DNA from: a virus | Virus record (IMG/VR): IMGVR_UViG_3300013295_000113 | Coordinates: 1-21,771 of that record | Strand: one strand, 5' to 3' | Length of the DNA: 21,771 nt | Shown here: one piece after another, positions 14,984 through 21,771 of the stretch | How the letters are laid out: each line of letters opens with the position of its first letter | How positions within the stretch are numbered: position 1 is the stretch's first letter | The notes under the pieces: model-generated | What the model was told of the DNA's origin: nothing | Databases searched by the model: none | What the model saw: only the letters and a program-made list of their open reading frames with translations | Program-made: the position numbers and the translations under genes

Positions 14984-15559
14984 TTATGCAATAGCGTTGA
15001 AGGTACCGAAGAACTGAGAACGTGGGTTCACAACTCGAACGATAACATATGAATCACCCCAAGCATTGTCAGGGTAAGCGCCAATATCAACGACACGCAT
15101 GTCGCCGGGGTTGCCATTGCCTACAGCAGTCGAAACACCCAAGGTGCATTGCGACAAACCGGTGGTGGTAGAACCTGCAGCGATGGCGGAGAAGTTGTAC
15201 TCATTACCAATAGAGGTTTGCGCAATGGTAGCATCGGTTTGAATTTCATAGACAATGTTGTTGTCATTGTAGAAATACGCAATGATGTTAGTGCCTGCAG
15301 TACTGGCAGGCCAGTAATTGGAAACACGACGACGGCCAGTTGTGTCAGTAAACTCAACGCCTTGAAAAGCACCGGACCAAACAGCGCCTACGGTGGCGAT
15401 AATGATAACGCCAGCGGACGCACTGTATTGTACAGGTTGACCTTTGAGAATGTTCGAGCCGTAGCCCGACGTAATGCCGTTGGTAAGCGCTTGCGCGCGA
15501 TCCAGACCCGAAGGATGAAACGCGGGGCGCAAACCGAACGGAGCAGAGGTAGCACTCAT
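14984..15559 (-). CDS. Probable capsid decoration / head protein
   Basis: The 191-residue product begins MSATSAPFGLRPAFHPSGLD. Its pattern (APFGLRP, NGITSGYGSNILKGQPVQY, GAFQGVEFTDTTGRRRVSNY, WPASTAGTNIIAYFYNDNNI, VYEIQTDA) is one I recognise as a small protein coded beside the capsid gene in many aquatic phages. The beta-rich make-up, size and place 12 bases before the capsid gene suggest a shell-decorating or cement protein, though I know no biochemical proof for this family. The end (VRVVNPRSQFFGTFNAIA) is well formed, so the gene is intact. AAGGAG lies 6 bases before the ATG. Co-transcription with the capsid gene is likely, since no terminator separates them. Confidence 0.75.
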   Translation of the reverse strand: MSATSAPFGLRPAFHPSGLDRAQALTNGITSGYGSNILKGQPVQYSASAGVIIIATVGAVWSGAFQGVEFTDTTGRRRVSNYWPASTAGTNIIAYFYNDNNIVYEIQTDATIAQTSIGNEYNFSAIAAGSTTTGLSQCTLGVSTAVGNGNPGDMRVVDIGAYPDNAWGDSYVIVRVVNPRSQFFGTFNAIA

Positions 15560-15577
15560 ATTAACTCCTTAAATAAA

Positions 15578-16111
15578 TTACCCAAATACGGGCACTTTTG
15601 CGGTTTGGTCAAACTTCATGCCGTCGCCTTCAATCATAACCAGCGGCTTACCCCGACTATCTTTTGCACCGAGCATTTGCTCTTGTTGAACTTGCACCTT
15701 TTCTTGTTCGTCCAATGGGGCGTAATGATGCATTTCTGCCATTAGGTCCTGGTAGACGTCCTCGGGTAGTTTGTACAAAATCATCTCGTTGCACGCGACA
15801 AATCCTTCATGTTCACCTGACTTGACTCTATAAGTCTCAAAGCCGTGCACTTCTTCGGCTTTCACAGGCATATAGCCTAGTCGTAAACGTTTATGGATGG
15901 GGTCATACTGGTTGGTAGTAGAAAGCCAGCACAAATGAAAACCCGGAATCTCGGGTGGGGTCGGAAGCGCTTCTTGCAGCCACTCCGAACGGAATGCCCT
16001 ACGGCGTTCCTCAGACGATACAAACTGTTCTTCAGGCGGACGACGCGATGCATCATCATCCGCACGTGTTTCACGGCCTGCACGAGTATTTCTTTTCAAA
16101 CGATCATCCAT
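15578..16111 (-). CDS. Conserved phage protein between scaffold and decoration genes, function unknown
   Basis: The 177-residue product begins with a highly charged, Arg-rich start (MDDRLKRNTRAGRETRADDD) that probably is disordered. The centre (about 56-120) looks folded: GFHLCWLSTTNQYDPIHKRL, LGYMPVKAEEVHGFETY and GFVACNEMILYKLPEDVYQD. The last part is Gln/Glu-rich and ends VMIEGDGMKFDQTAKVPVFG. Proteins with the HLCWLSTTNxxDPIxxRxxxGY pattern recur in the head-assembly block of aquatic phages, but I cannot name a function. A head-completion or scaffolding helper is inferred from position. The start codon overlaps the scaffold stop (TAATG), with AGGAG 6 bases upstream, so translation is coupled to the scaffold gene. 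Confidence 0.7.
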   Translation of the reverse strand: MDDRLKRNTRAGRETRADDDASRRPPEEQFVSSEERRRAFRSEWLQEALPTPPEIPGFHLCWLSTTNQYDPIHKRLRLGYMPVKAEEVHGFETYRVKSGEHEGFVACNEMILYKLPEDVYQDLMAEMHHYAPLDEQEKVQVQQEQMLGAKDSRGKPLVMIEGDGMKFDQTAKVPVFG

Positions 16112-17103
16112 TATGCGCTCCTAGTCTTGTTACTGCGGTCCCATTCAGCGTAGTTGCGAATGGCTTTCTGCCTAAGTTCTGAATTTTCCCACAAACCTGC
16201 CTCTTTCATCGCAGATACGCGCTGAGGGCTTAATCGAAATTCATTCGATCTAGTAGTTGCTGTGGTTTCACGTCCTGAACTTGTCATAACAGACCTGGGC
16301 CTTTGCGTTCGAGTACCGGAGTCATTATACCCCTGTTTTTGAGCTGTGGGAATATACTTTTGCAAACGATCTGTAAGTTCTTCCCAATAATCTTCAGATG
16401 TTGGGTCATAGCCTTCACTTGTAAGGCGTTTGTCAATGACTTGGGCAATTTGAGACTCCTCATTCTTACCGCTTGGGTCGTACCATGGGTTGTCTTCCAT
16501 CCATTCAGTAGCCATTCTTTTGACAACAGGGTCGGGCTGCGTAATGTTTTGCGCAGGCTGCGACATTTGCTTTGTAGCTTGATGCTTTAAGCTGGTCAAA
16601 GACTCCAACTTGCGCTGCGCTTCAAACCACATTTCTTGCGCAGACGTTACGCCGTGCCCATCCTTGGACTCAACAGCATTTTGCATCTTCATTTTAGCGT
16701 ACTCAACCTGCACGCCGGCATCTTCAATGGCCTTATCAACACGTGCAAGCTCGGCGCCTGATGTACGTTGCTCAATATGGGCAATGCGCTCTGATAAAGA
16801 CTGATTTTGCTGCCGTAAAGCGTTAACTAAATGCGAAGATTCACGTGCTTTTTCACGGTGAAGTTGCTTTTTTAGCTTTCGTTCCTCACGTCGAGCGGCT
16901 CGAATGGCCTCTCTGTTAGGGTCGTGGTCCAGCCCATCATTTTGTTGTGATGGACTATCCATATCGTTGGTGCTTGAGTCATCTGAGTGCATCAACGAAT
17001 CAGTATTTGCTTGCGGAGATGCAATAGCATCAGGCAAAGTGACAACTGCGCTGCCATCTTGGTCTTCAGACACTTGCATTTCCATTTTATCTGTAGATGT
17101 CAT
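16111..17103 (-). CDS. Scaffold-like capsid assembly protein
   Basis: The 330-residue product (MTSTDKMEMQVSEDQDGSAV) has an acidic, Asp/Ser-rich start, a long charged coiled coil (about 70-180: REAIRAARREERKLKKQLHR, SLSERIAHIEQ, LARVDKAIEDAGVQVEYAKM) and a basic C-terminal part ending AIRNYAEWDRSNKTRSA. Acidic start, central coil and basic end, coded between portal and capsid, is the usual make-up of a phage scaffolding protein, which directs shell growth and then leaves or is degraded. A Met-Glu-Asp-Asn-Pro-Trp patch (ATEWMEDNPWYDP) near the middle recurs in related aquatic phage proteins. I chose ATG 17103 because AAAGGA precedes it by 6 bases; the TTG at 17118 has no such site. No protease motif is seen. 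Confidence 0.7.
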   Translation of the reverse strand: MTSTDKMEMQVSEDQDGSAVVTLPDAIASPQANTDSLMHSDDSSTNDMDSPSQQNDGLDHDPNREAIRAARREERKLKKQLHREKARESSHLVNALRQQNQSLSERIAHIEQRTSGAELARVDKAIEDAGVQVEYAKMKMQNAVESKDGHGVTSAQEMWFEAQRKLESLTSLKHQATKQMSQPAQNITQPDPVVKRMATEWMEDNPWYDPSGKNEESQIAQVIDKRLTSEGYDPTSEDYWEELTDRLQKYIPTAQKQGYNDSGTRTQRPRSVMTSSGRETTATTRSNEFRLSPQRVSAMKEAGLWENSELRQKAIRNYAEWDRSNKTRSA

Positions 17104-17109
17104 AAGTTT

Positions 17110-17115
17110 TCCTTT
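17110..17115 (-). promoter_or_regulatory. Ribosome binding site deciding the scaffold start
   Basis: AAAGGA with a 6-base spacer points to ATG 17103. The upstream in-frame TTG at 17118 overlaps no comparable site, so the longer version is unlikely. Confidence 0.6.
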
Positions 17116-17121
17116 CAAAAC

Positions 17122-17541
17122 TTAGATGAAAGCTTTAATAGCCCTGGGATCGCCTGTCACTCGGCCAATAATCTCATGGTCATTAAAGAACGTAAACAGC
17201 GCCTTGCCTTTTGCGCTGCCATCTTCAAAGTCAATCTCCCAGCGATCGCCGCCCCACTTTGGCACGCGAACGTAATCACCAACTTGGCACCACACGCCTT
17301 CAGGCCATGGTTCCATAGTGTCTCGCTTTTTGAACGCAATAGGTCCAACAGCCAAGACTTTACCGATCATGGTATTCCACTTCTCGGTTTCTTTCGATTC
17401 TTCTGGGATGTAAATGCCAGAACTCGTCACCTTATCTTTTACTGCTCTCAATTGCACGAGAACACGAGCACCGTACGGCGCCATAAGTGGATCGATTACT
17501 GGAAACGCTTCTTCAAGCGTTTGCTCTGCATCAAAGGTCAT
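17122..17541 (-). CDS. GroES-like co-chaperonin (Cpn10 family)
   Basis: Co-chaperonins of this family cap GroEL and allow a client to fold. The 139-residue product has the family core: PLMAPYGARVLVQLRAVKDK (about 18-37), a mobile-loop-like TSSGIYIPEESKET (39-52) in which Ile43-Tyr44-Ile45 stands where GroES has the Ile-Val-Leu that binds GroEL, then GKVLAVGPIAF (60-70), QVGDYVRVPKWGG (86-98) and the closing strand with IIGRV. A 15-residue Lys/Pro/Trp-rich insert (KKRDTMEPWPEGVW) replaces a shorter loop. Phages such as T4 (gp31) make their own co-chaperonin to fold capsid protein; the gene here sits among head genes, which fits. I chose ATG 17541, with AAGAGG 9 bases upstream, over a TTG at 17559 without a site. 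It overlaps the upstream gene by 11 bases. Confidence 0.8.
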   Translation of the reverse strand: MTFDAEQTLEEAFPVIDPLMAPYGARVLVQLRAVKDKVTSSGIYIPEESKETEKWNTMIGKVLAVGPIAFKKRDTMEPWPEGVWCQVGDYVRVPKWGGDRWEIDFEDGSAKGKALFTFFNDHEIIGRVTGDPRAIKAFI

Positions 17542-17716
17542 CTCTTTTTTCCTCTTCAAGTAAGTTGTTGATAATCTGCAAGGTTTCTTCCAAACCTGCG
17601 TGACGTCCTGTTAAGCGCAAATAACTTTCAAAAGTTGAGCAATGACCTTGCGCCATTGCATCAGCAATCTCAAACTGCTTTTGCTTAATCAGGTCTATAA
17701 GAACGCTAATTCGCAT
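17531..17716 (-). CDS. Small helical phage protein, function unknown
   Basis: The 61-residue product, MRISVLIDLIKQKQFEIADA to a final NNLLEEEKRDDL, is predicted to be two or three helices. The layout LIxxKQFEIAxxxAxG...ESYxRLxGxxAGLxxxLxIIxxLLxEE recurs in small proteins coded between portal and capsid in aquatic phages, which is the reason I keep it. I know no function; a small assembly or packaging helper is a guess. The start overlaps the stop of the upstream gene by one base (TAATG), with GAGGA 6 bases upstream. The stop lies 11 bases inside the co-chaperonin gene, so the three genes are probably translated as one coupled series. Confidence 0.75.
   Translation of the reverse strand: MRISVLIDLIKQKQFEIADAMAQGHCSTFESYLRLTGRHAGLEETLQIINNLLEEEKRDDL
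17551..17556 (-). promoter_or_regulatory. Ribosome binding site deciding the co-chaperonin start
   Basis: AAGAGG lies 9 bases before ATG 17541, inside the end of the upstream gene. It is the reason for preferring this ATG over the TTG six codons upstream. Confidence 0.5.
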
Positions 17717-18060
17717 TAGCGTCCTCGACCGGCACTCTTCTTCATAGGCGCAACTATCGCAATAGTCAATCCGCCTTTAGCATGCCCGCCTTTTTTCATG
17801 GTGGCAATCTTACCCGTGGGCTTATTGTAAGGGAGCTTTTGGCTGCTGTCGTTAATTGCTGTCTGAGACTGTTTTTCAGACTTAGCACCCATGGTGTTGT
17901 GCTTAGCGCCTGAAGCCTCATCCCACATCACTTCAGCAGGCTTCTTCACTGCCCCGCCTCCCGCGTACTTGGCGACTTTACCGCCGCGCTTTAAGTGTGT
18001 TTCAGCGCCTGCTTGGCCCATGGCCAAACGTTTGTGCATGTTAATTGCGTCATCGCTCAT
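17716..18060 (-). CDS. Small basic Lys/Gly-rich protein following the portal gene
   Basis: The 114-residue product begins MSDDAINMHKRLAMGQAGAE and contains THLKRGGKVAKYAGGGAVKK, a middle part with AEVMWDEASGAKHNTMGAKS, and an end with KIATMKKGGHAKGGLTIAI and MKKSAGRGR. It is strongly basic and low in hydrophobic residues apart from a short patch near the end, so it is probably flexible. The RGGK and KKGGHAKGG motifs link it to the products of 12373-12918 and 9124-9669. There is one base between the portal stop and this ATG, and the AGGAG ribosome site lies inside the last portal codons. Translational coupling with the portal suggests a use in similar numbers, perhaps near the portal vertex or inside the head; the function is unknown. 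Confidence 0.65.
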   Translation of the reverse strand: MSDDAINMHKRLAMGQAGAETHLKRGGKVAKYAGGGAVKKPAEVMWDEASGAKHNTMGAKSEKQSQTAINDSSQKLPYNKPTGKIATMKKGGHAKGGLTIAIVAPMKKSAGRGR

Positions 18061-18061
18061 G

Positions 18062-20566
18062 TTAAGCTCCTAAATTAGATTGCAGATGTTGTTGAGCGGC
18101 GAGTGTAGTCTGCAGTTGCTCATGTTGCAGCTGTACAGCGTCCCTTGAAAGTTCGGCTGCCTTGATCCGTTCTTGTACCAAGTTATTTTCAGTATTCTCA
18201 ACTTGCTGTGCTTGCAGTTTTTGCTGCGCAAGTTGGGTGTCTGCTTGATCTTTTTGTGTTTTACGCTGTGTTTCAGCCATCGCTGTTTGCCCAAGCATTT
18301 GCACCTGCGCCATGATATTGGGATCAGTAGGCGCGCCTTGCTGCATGCCTTGCGACAGTTGCTGCATCTTCTGCATCAGCTGCGCCATAACCTGCCCAAC
18401 TTGCTGAAGCTGCTCTGCCGCGTCTTGGTGCACATGCTGTGTTGCAACGGCAAGCAACTGCTGCGCTTCGCGGATGGTAGGCTCAACCTTAAGCACATTG
18501 TAAGGGCGGCCCAGCGCTGTACTGGTGTAGCCATCAGCCATGGTAAGGTACCATAGCGTCAAGTGCTGCTTAAGATGCTCTAAACATTGTGGGATAAACC
18601 CCGGGGCAATTGCTGGGTTGCCTCCAAACAGCGGGTCCAACGCATAAGCAATGTGCACCTTGAAGTGCGCAATATGATCTTGCATCGGGTACGCACCAAC
18701 TGGCTTGCCAATGGTCATGGCCACGTTTTCAAGTGCAGGATTCATATCATGCATCTCTTGCGGATCTGGCAACACCATGGCTATGTCAGTAAGCTTAATC
18801 TGCTTAAGGATTCGCTTCTCAACTTCAAGGCGGTTGTACAGGTCTGGGTTTGCTTGCGCGCGAGCAGCAAGGGTTTGGATTTGCGCGTAGCGTTGGCTCT
18901 CAGCAAAGATATGCGGGTCACTAACTGGGATGACATCAGCGTTGGAAATGAAGTCGTCAGTTGTGACTTTTAGATCTTCAACAATCTCACTCTTGCGCTG
19001 GTCATTGAGATACCAACGATTGATACGGGCAAGAACTTTAAAGACACGGCGCTGAGAATCATGCAACCGCGAGTGGATAGAGCTAAACACCGCAGCGCCT
19101 TGCTCAATCAATGCTTGTGTAGTGCCTACAGGCGCATTGGATGTGATATCAGCAATCTTCTCTTCACTGGTGGTAACCACACCCTTTGCTGCGTCAGTTA
19201 GAATTCCTAGTAACTGCAGAAGCACCGGGCTTGGGCCATTGAAAGGCACAGGCATGGCAATCTTGCGGATGTCATCCACTCCCGGTGCGCCTTCAATCTC
19301 AGCTACCTGCGTAGGCTCAATGACCGTGCTTTGCCCTGAGATCTTGGCGCCTTTGAGCTTGAGCATAGTAGGTGCATTGTTAATATGCGCCGAATCAAGC
19401 AGAGCACGCAAAGCTCCAGTAAGAGCAGCAGATAGCCCGCCAATAAGATGGGGAAGACCAATGGCATAAGCACCGCGCCAAGGAATAAACTTAAACTCAA
19501 TAATCCAATCAAGCTTCGTATACGCATCATCGCCATCTTCCCAGTTACGATACAAGCCTACAACATCGCGTGATGTCTCATCGATCATCATGATGTAAGG
19601 CGCACGTGCGCCTTGGCTATACTTGTCATCGGCTTCTTCAAGCCAAGTGCAGATATGGAATACACGACGCACGCCATCAACGTTGTCAGCTTTCTGCCGG
19701 CGGCCCTCAATCTTGTCATTAGCTTTTTCTGACTTAGTCTCATCAGGCATCATCGAAGTCTTATACACGCCTGTGTCGATGTACAAGCCTGTTGAAACGC
19801 GCAAGTCATACTCTTCTTGCGTGATGTCTTGCACTTCAGTCATACGACTGGCTGTGTAGAAGTTGCCTGCTGAGAAGGGAAGGTAGATGTTGTCAATGGG
19901 AACAAACTCAGCACGTGGGCGACGCATCTGCTCGTCATACCACATCTTGATGTATTGCGAGCCTCCCAGTGGTAGTTGCGTAAGCATCTGCTCTTGCTCA
20001 TCACGATACTCTTCAATCTGCTCTGTCAACTGCCAGTTCATGTAGTCGCGCTTACGCTCTGCGCGATCTACTTTATCTGCAGTAGTATCACCCACAATCT
20101 TGGTCTTGACAGGTCCATCGGCAGGGAATAGTTCTTTAATGGCTCGTGCCGCGAAGTCCACACACGCCTCGGCCATGACAGGATGGACCACCTTTGAAGC
20201 GCCTAGGAACTGCGCACCGCCAGGCGCATCAGAGCCTAAGCCCGTACGACGCAAGCCGTCTTCATACTGCTTATCGCGATCTTCTCGAGCCTCCTTGTCT
20301 TTCTCAATCAAGTCAATGTACTTAATTGCAAGACCGTCCAGCATAAGTAGGTCAAACTTATCTGCCAAGTTCTCATAGAAGTCAGGCTCATCATCAGGCC
20401 CTTTAAGATCAGGCATGCGCACAATTGCTGAGCCATCTTCTAGCTCCTCAACGTCCGAGTCACTCTGATCAAAGAGATCAATTTCTGCTTTATGCGCCTC
20501 AGGCTCATCAGCAATGCCGTCAACAAAGCGATCGTAGTCTTGGGGGATGGGCATTTCAAGAGCCAT
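18062..20566 (-). CDS. Portal protein (P22-like)
   Basis: The portal forms the twelve-part ring through which DNA enters and leaves the head. After an acidic start (PQDYDRFVDGIADE), the 834-residue product has the block GLRRTGLGSDAPGGAQFLGA, SKVVHPVMAEACVDFAARAI, KELFPADGPVK (about 105-160), which I recognise as typical of large P22-like portals in aquatic phages. Other fitting parts are YIKMWYDEQMRRPRAEFVPI (clip/stem region), WRGAYAIGLPHLIGGLSAAL, TGALRALLDSAHINNAPTML, and the SNAPVGTTQALIEQGAAVFS block. The last 150 residues are a Gln-rich helical tail (LQQVGQVMAQLMQKMQQLSQ and more), which may form a helical barrel as in P22. AAGGA lies 6 bases before the ATG. The length is above that of P22 (725 residues). 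Confidence 0.85.
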   Translation of the reverse strand: MALEMPIPQDYDRFVDGIADEPEAHKAEIDLFDQSDSDVEELEDGSAIVRMPDLKGPDDEPDFYENLADKFDLLMLDGLAIKYIDLIEKDKEAREDRDKQYEDGLRRTGLGSDAPGGAQFLGASKVVHPVMAEACVDFAARAIKELFPADGPVKTKIVGDTTADKVDRAERKRDYMNWQLTEQIEEYRDEQEQMLTQLPLGGSQYIKMWYDEQMRRPRAEFVPIDNIYLPFSAGNFYTASRMTEVQDITQEEYDLRVSTGLYIDTGVYKTSMMPDETKSEKANDKIEGRRQKADNVDGVRRVFHICTWLEEADDKYSQGARAPYIMMIDETSRDVVGLYRNWEDGDDAYTKLDWIIEFKFIPWRGAYAIGLPHLIGGLSAALTGALRALLDSAHINNAPTMLKLKGAKISGQSTVIEPTQVAEIEGAPGVDDIRKIAMPVPFNGPSPVLLQLLGILTDAAKGVVTTSEEKIADITSNAPVGTTQALIEQGAAVFSSIHSRLHDSQRRVFKVLARINRWYLNDQRKSEIVEDLKVTTDDFISNADVIPVSDPHIFAESQRYAQIQTLAARAQANPDLYNRLEVEKRILKQIKLTDIAMVLPDPQEMHDMNPALENVAMTIGKPVGAYPMQDHIAHFKVHIAYALDPLFGGNPAIAPGFIPQCLEHLKQHLTLWYLTMADGYTSTALGRPYNVLKVEPTIREAQQLLAVATQHVHQDAAEQLQQVGQVMAQLMQKMQQLSQGMQQGAPTDPNIMAQVQMLGQTAMAETQRKTQKDQADTQLAQQKLQAQQVENTENNLVQERIKAAELSRDAVQLQHEQLQTTLAAQQHLQSNLGA

Positions 20567-20574
20567 GGTATTCC

Positions 20575-21771
20575 TTATTCATAACCTTCAAGTAGCATGC
20601 GCAATTGCGTAACTAGTGCGTCACGAAGAGTAGTGCTATACGCATAGTCATCTGATGCCATGCCTAACACATTTTCCCAGCCTGCACGACCATTGTTCTC
20701 AAGGTCGCGTATTGAGCTACGAATTTGGCGCATTGCAGTAGGCCTAGCCATAGTGCTAAACACGCTCTCATCAAGAATTTCTAAAAGATGCTGCGCTTCA
20801 GCCATAGTACGTTCATCAGCAAGATCTGCGTCTCGTTCGGCAGCAAGATCTGCATGTCGTTCGGCAAGTATGTCTTCACGCGCTGCAGGGGGCAGCTGCG
20901 CAGGTCGTGCAGCGTTATTGCGCGCTTCCATGCCCATACTCACATCACGAGCAAGTAGCTCAAGCATATTTGGTGTAAACGTGTCTAATTGCAGTGTGGC
21001 GCCACCAAAAACCCTATTGCCGTTACGAATTAAGTTAGCAACTTCATTCGGGTCATCAACCCCATGCGTACGTGTTTGTTCCATAATACGCGTTGCAGCG
21101 TCATTGACAAGATTGAATTGCTCAGCATTTCGTAGTACAGATCGACTTAGGTCACCATAAGGCATAACTCTAACATTTGCGTTTAATGACGCTGCAAACT
21201 CACCATTACGTAAACGCTCCATACGCGCAGCCAAGGCGTCTTCTTGCGGGGCAGCAGTCGCAGCAGCAGGTTGATTAGCGCCATGCTGCTGATCTACTTC
21301 CCAGTCATCTACATGTATATCAGGCAGTATATCAGGTATGGCTGCAGGTGCTTGCGCAGCTGGTGGGCCTGCCATACGCTCATGCGCAAGTTGCCGCAGT
21401 GCTGATTCAAGAGTAGCGGGGTCAATCCTGTCATTGGTGCCTACATGCAAAGGCCGATCATGCCGCATCTCATCTACAAACGCCAAGATAGTTGGGTAAT
21501 GCTGTCTATTGCGATCAAAGCGCTGGCCTAGTTGATTCGTAAGCATAGGCACTGCAAGCCTGTCGGGGTCACTAAGTTGACTATGCAAGTCCTCATCAGA
21601 CATACGTGACAAAACGCGAGGCATTGACGCGTCGGCATTACTAGGCAATTCTCTAAAGTATCTTATAACAGCGTCTCGTGTGTCGGCTGACAGGCCAACC
21701 AACACACGTTGCGCTTCGTTAGAGGTAAGTACTGTTTCTAATGCAGGGATACCAATTTGCTGACTTGTGTA
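20575..21771 (-). CDS. Unrecognised protein with AER/ADL octapeptide repeat (5' end beyond window)
   Basis: The frame is open to the last base of the window, giving at least 398 residues. A GTG at 21705 could be read as a start, but the 22 codons before it (including QQIGIPALETVLTSNEAQR) continue without a stop and look coding, so the gene most likely starts outside. The sequence is Ala/Arg/Asp/Glu/Leu-rich and largely helical. A charged run around residues 280-310 holds about three 8-residue units (LAERHAD, LAAERDAD, LADERTMA). The C-terminus is helical (YAYSTTLRDALVTQLRMLLE). I do not recognise the family. Its place directly before the portal, with an 8-base gap, allows a terminase-adjacent, internal virion or large multi-domain protein; none is supported by motif. 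Confidence 0.7.
   Translation of the reverse strand, partial: YTSQQIGIPALETVLTSNEAQRVLVGLSADTRDAVIRYFRELPSNADASMPRVLSRMSDEDLHSQLSDPDRLAVPMLTNQLGQRFDRNRQHYPTILAFVDEMRHDRPLHVGTNDRIDPATLESALRQLAHERMAGPPAAQAPAAIPDILPDIHVDDWEVDQQHGANQPAAATAAPQEDALAARMERLRNGEFAASLNANVRVMPYGDLSRSVLRNAEQFNLVNDAATRIMEQTRTHGVDDPNEVANLIRNGNRVFGGATLQLDTFTPNMLELLARDVSMGMEARNNAARPAQLPPAAREDILAERHADLAAERDADLADERTMAEAQHLLEILDESVFSTMARPTAMRQIRSSIRDLENNGRAGWENVLGMASDDYAYSTTLRDALVTQLRMLLEGYE
20818..20865 (-). repeat. 24-base tandem repeat coding for charged octapeptides
   Basis: Two 24-base copies (20818-20841 and 20842-20865; AGCAAGATCTGC(G/A)T(C/G) ... on the plus strand) differ at only two positions, and a more diverged third unit follows. 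They encode consecutive 8-residue units of the A-E-R-x-A-D-L type in a helical region. Confidence 0.8.

Noticed and set aside
15149-15745. Plus-strand open frame of 198 codons across the decoration protein and its neighbour
   Set aside because: It spans two well-supported minus-strand genes and their intergenic ribosome site, and shows no protein-like pattern.
16987-17571. Plus-strand open frame of 194 codons opposite the co-chaperonin and scaffold start
   Set aside because: It overlaps three genes with known-type motifs, and its residues (many His, Phe and Cys) look like an antisense shadow.
1-21771. A gene transfer agent instead of a phage, suggested by the GTA-type holin
   Set aside because: That holin family is widespread in ordinary phages. 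The portal, capsid, fibre and chaperonin genes here do not follow the GTA gene order known to me. A prophage cannot be excluded, since no integration or host genes are in view.

Overview
The window looks like the late (structural plus lysis) region of a tailed double-stranded DNA phage or prophage, probably one that infects an aquatic bacterium. Every gene I can support is on the minus strand, so the region is transcribed from base 21771 down to base 1. I count 24 protein genes, two of them cut by the window ends. They are packed tightly: stop/start overlaps of the TAATG, ATGA and TGATG kinds are common, and the longest gap between genes is 71 bases. There is no tRNA, rRNA, CRISPR array, insertion sequence or plus-strand gene that I can support. 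The assignments come from motifs and family memory only, without database searches.

Layout in the direction of transcription. Head block (21771 to 14057): an unrecognised protein with an AER/ADL octapeptide repeat (5' end outside the window), the portal protein, a small Lys/Gly-rich protein, a 61-residue helical protein, a GroES-like co-chaperonin, a scaffold-like coiled-coil protein, a 177-residue protein of unknown role, a probable decoration protein and the major capsid protein. A clear intrinsic terminator follows the capsid gene. Connector and virion block (13985 to 6513): a beta-rich virion protein, a second Lys/Gly-rich protein that ends at another strong terminator with a UUCG loop, a large 885-residue virion protein, a third Lys/Gly-rich protein, a P22 gp4-like head-tail adaptor that appears to carry an inserted discoidin-like domain, a small Cys4 protein and two beta-rich proteins. 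Fibre block (6467 to 924): three fibre or adhesin proteins plus a 54-residue protein; the last fibre ends in an S74-type intramolecular chaperone. Lysis block (891 to 1): two small proteins with one membrane segment each, then a holin of the three-transmembrane (gene-transfer-agent-like) family running off the window.

How they would work together: the co-chaperonin and scaffold would help fold and assemble capsid protein around the portal vertex; the adaptor and large virion proteins would close the head and build the tail; the fibres would bind the host surface; the membrane proteins would release progeny. I see no tape-measure protein, sheath or tube pair. That, with the P22-like portal and adaptor, makes a short-tailed (podovirus-like) virion the better guess, but the terminase and replication genes lie outside the window, so neither the class nor the host can be settled here.
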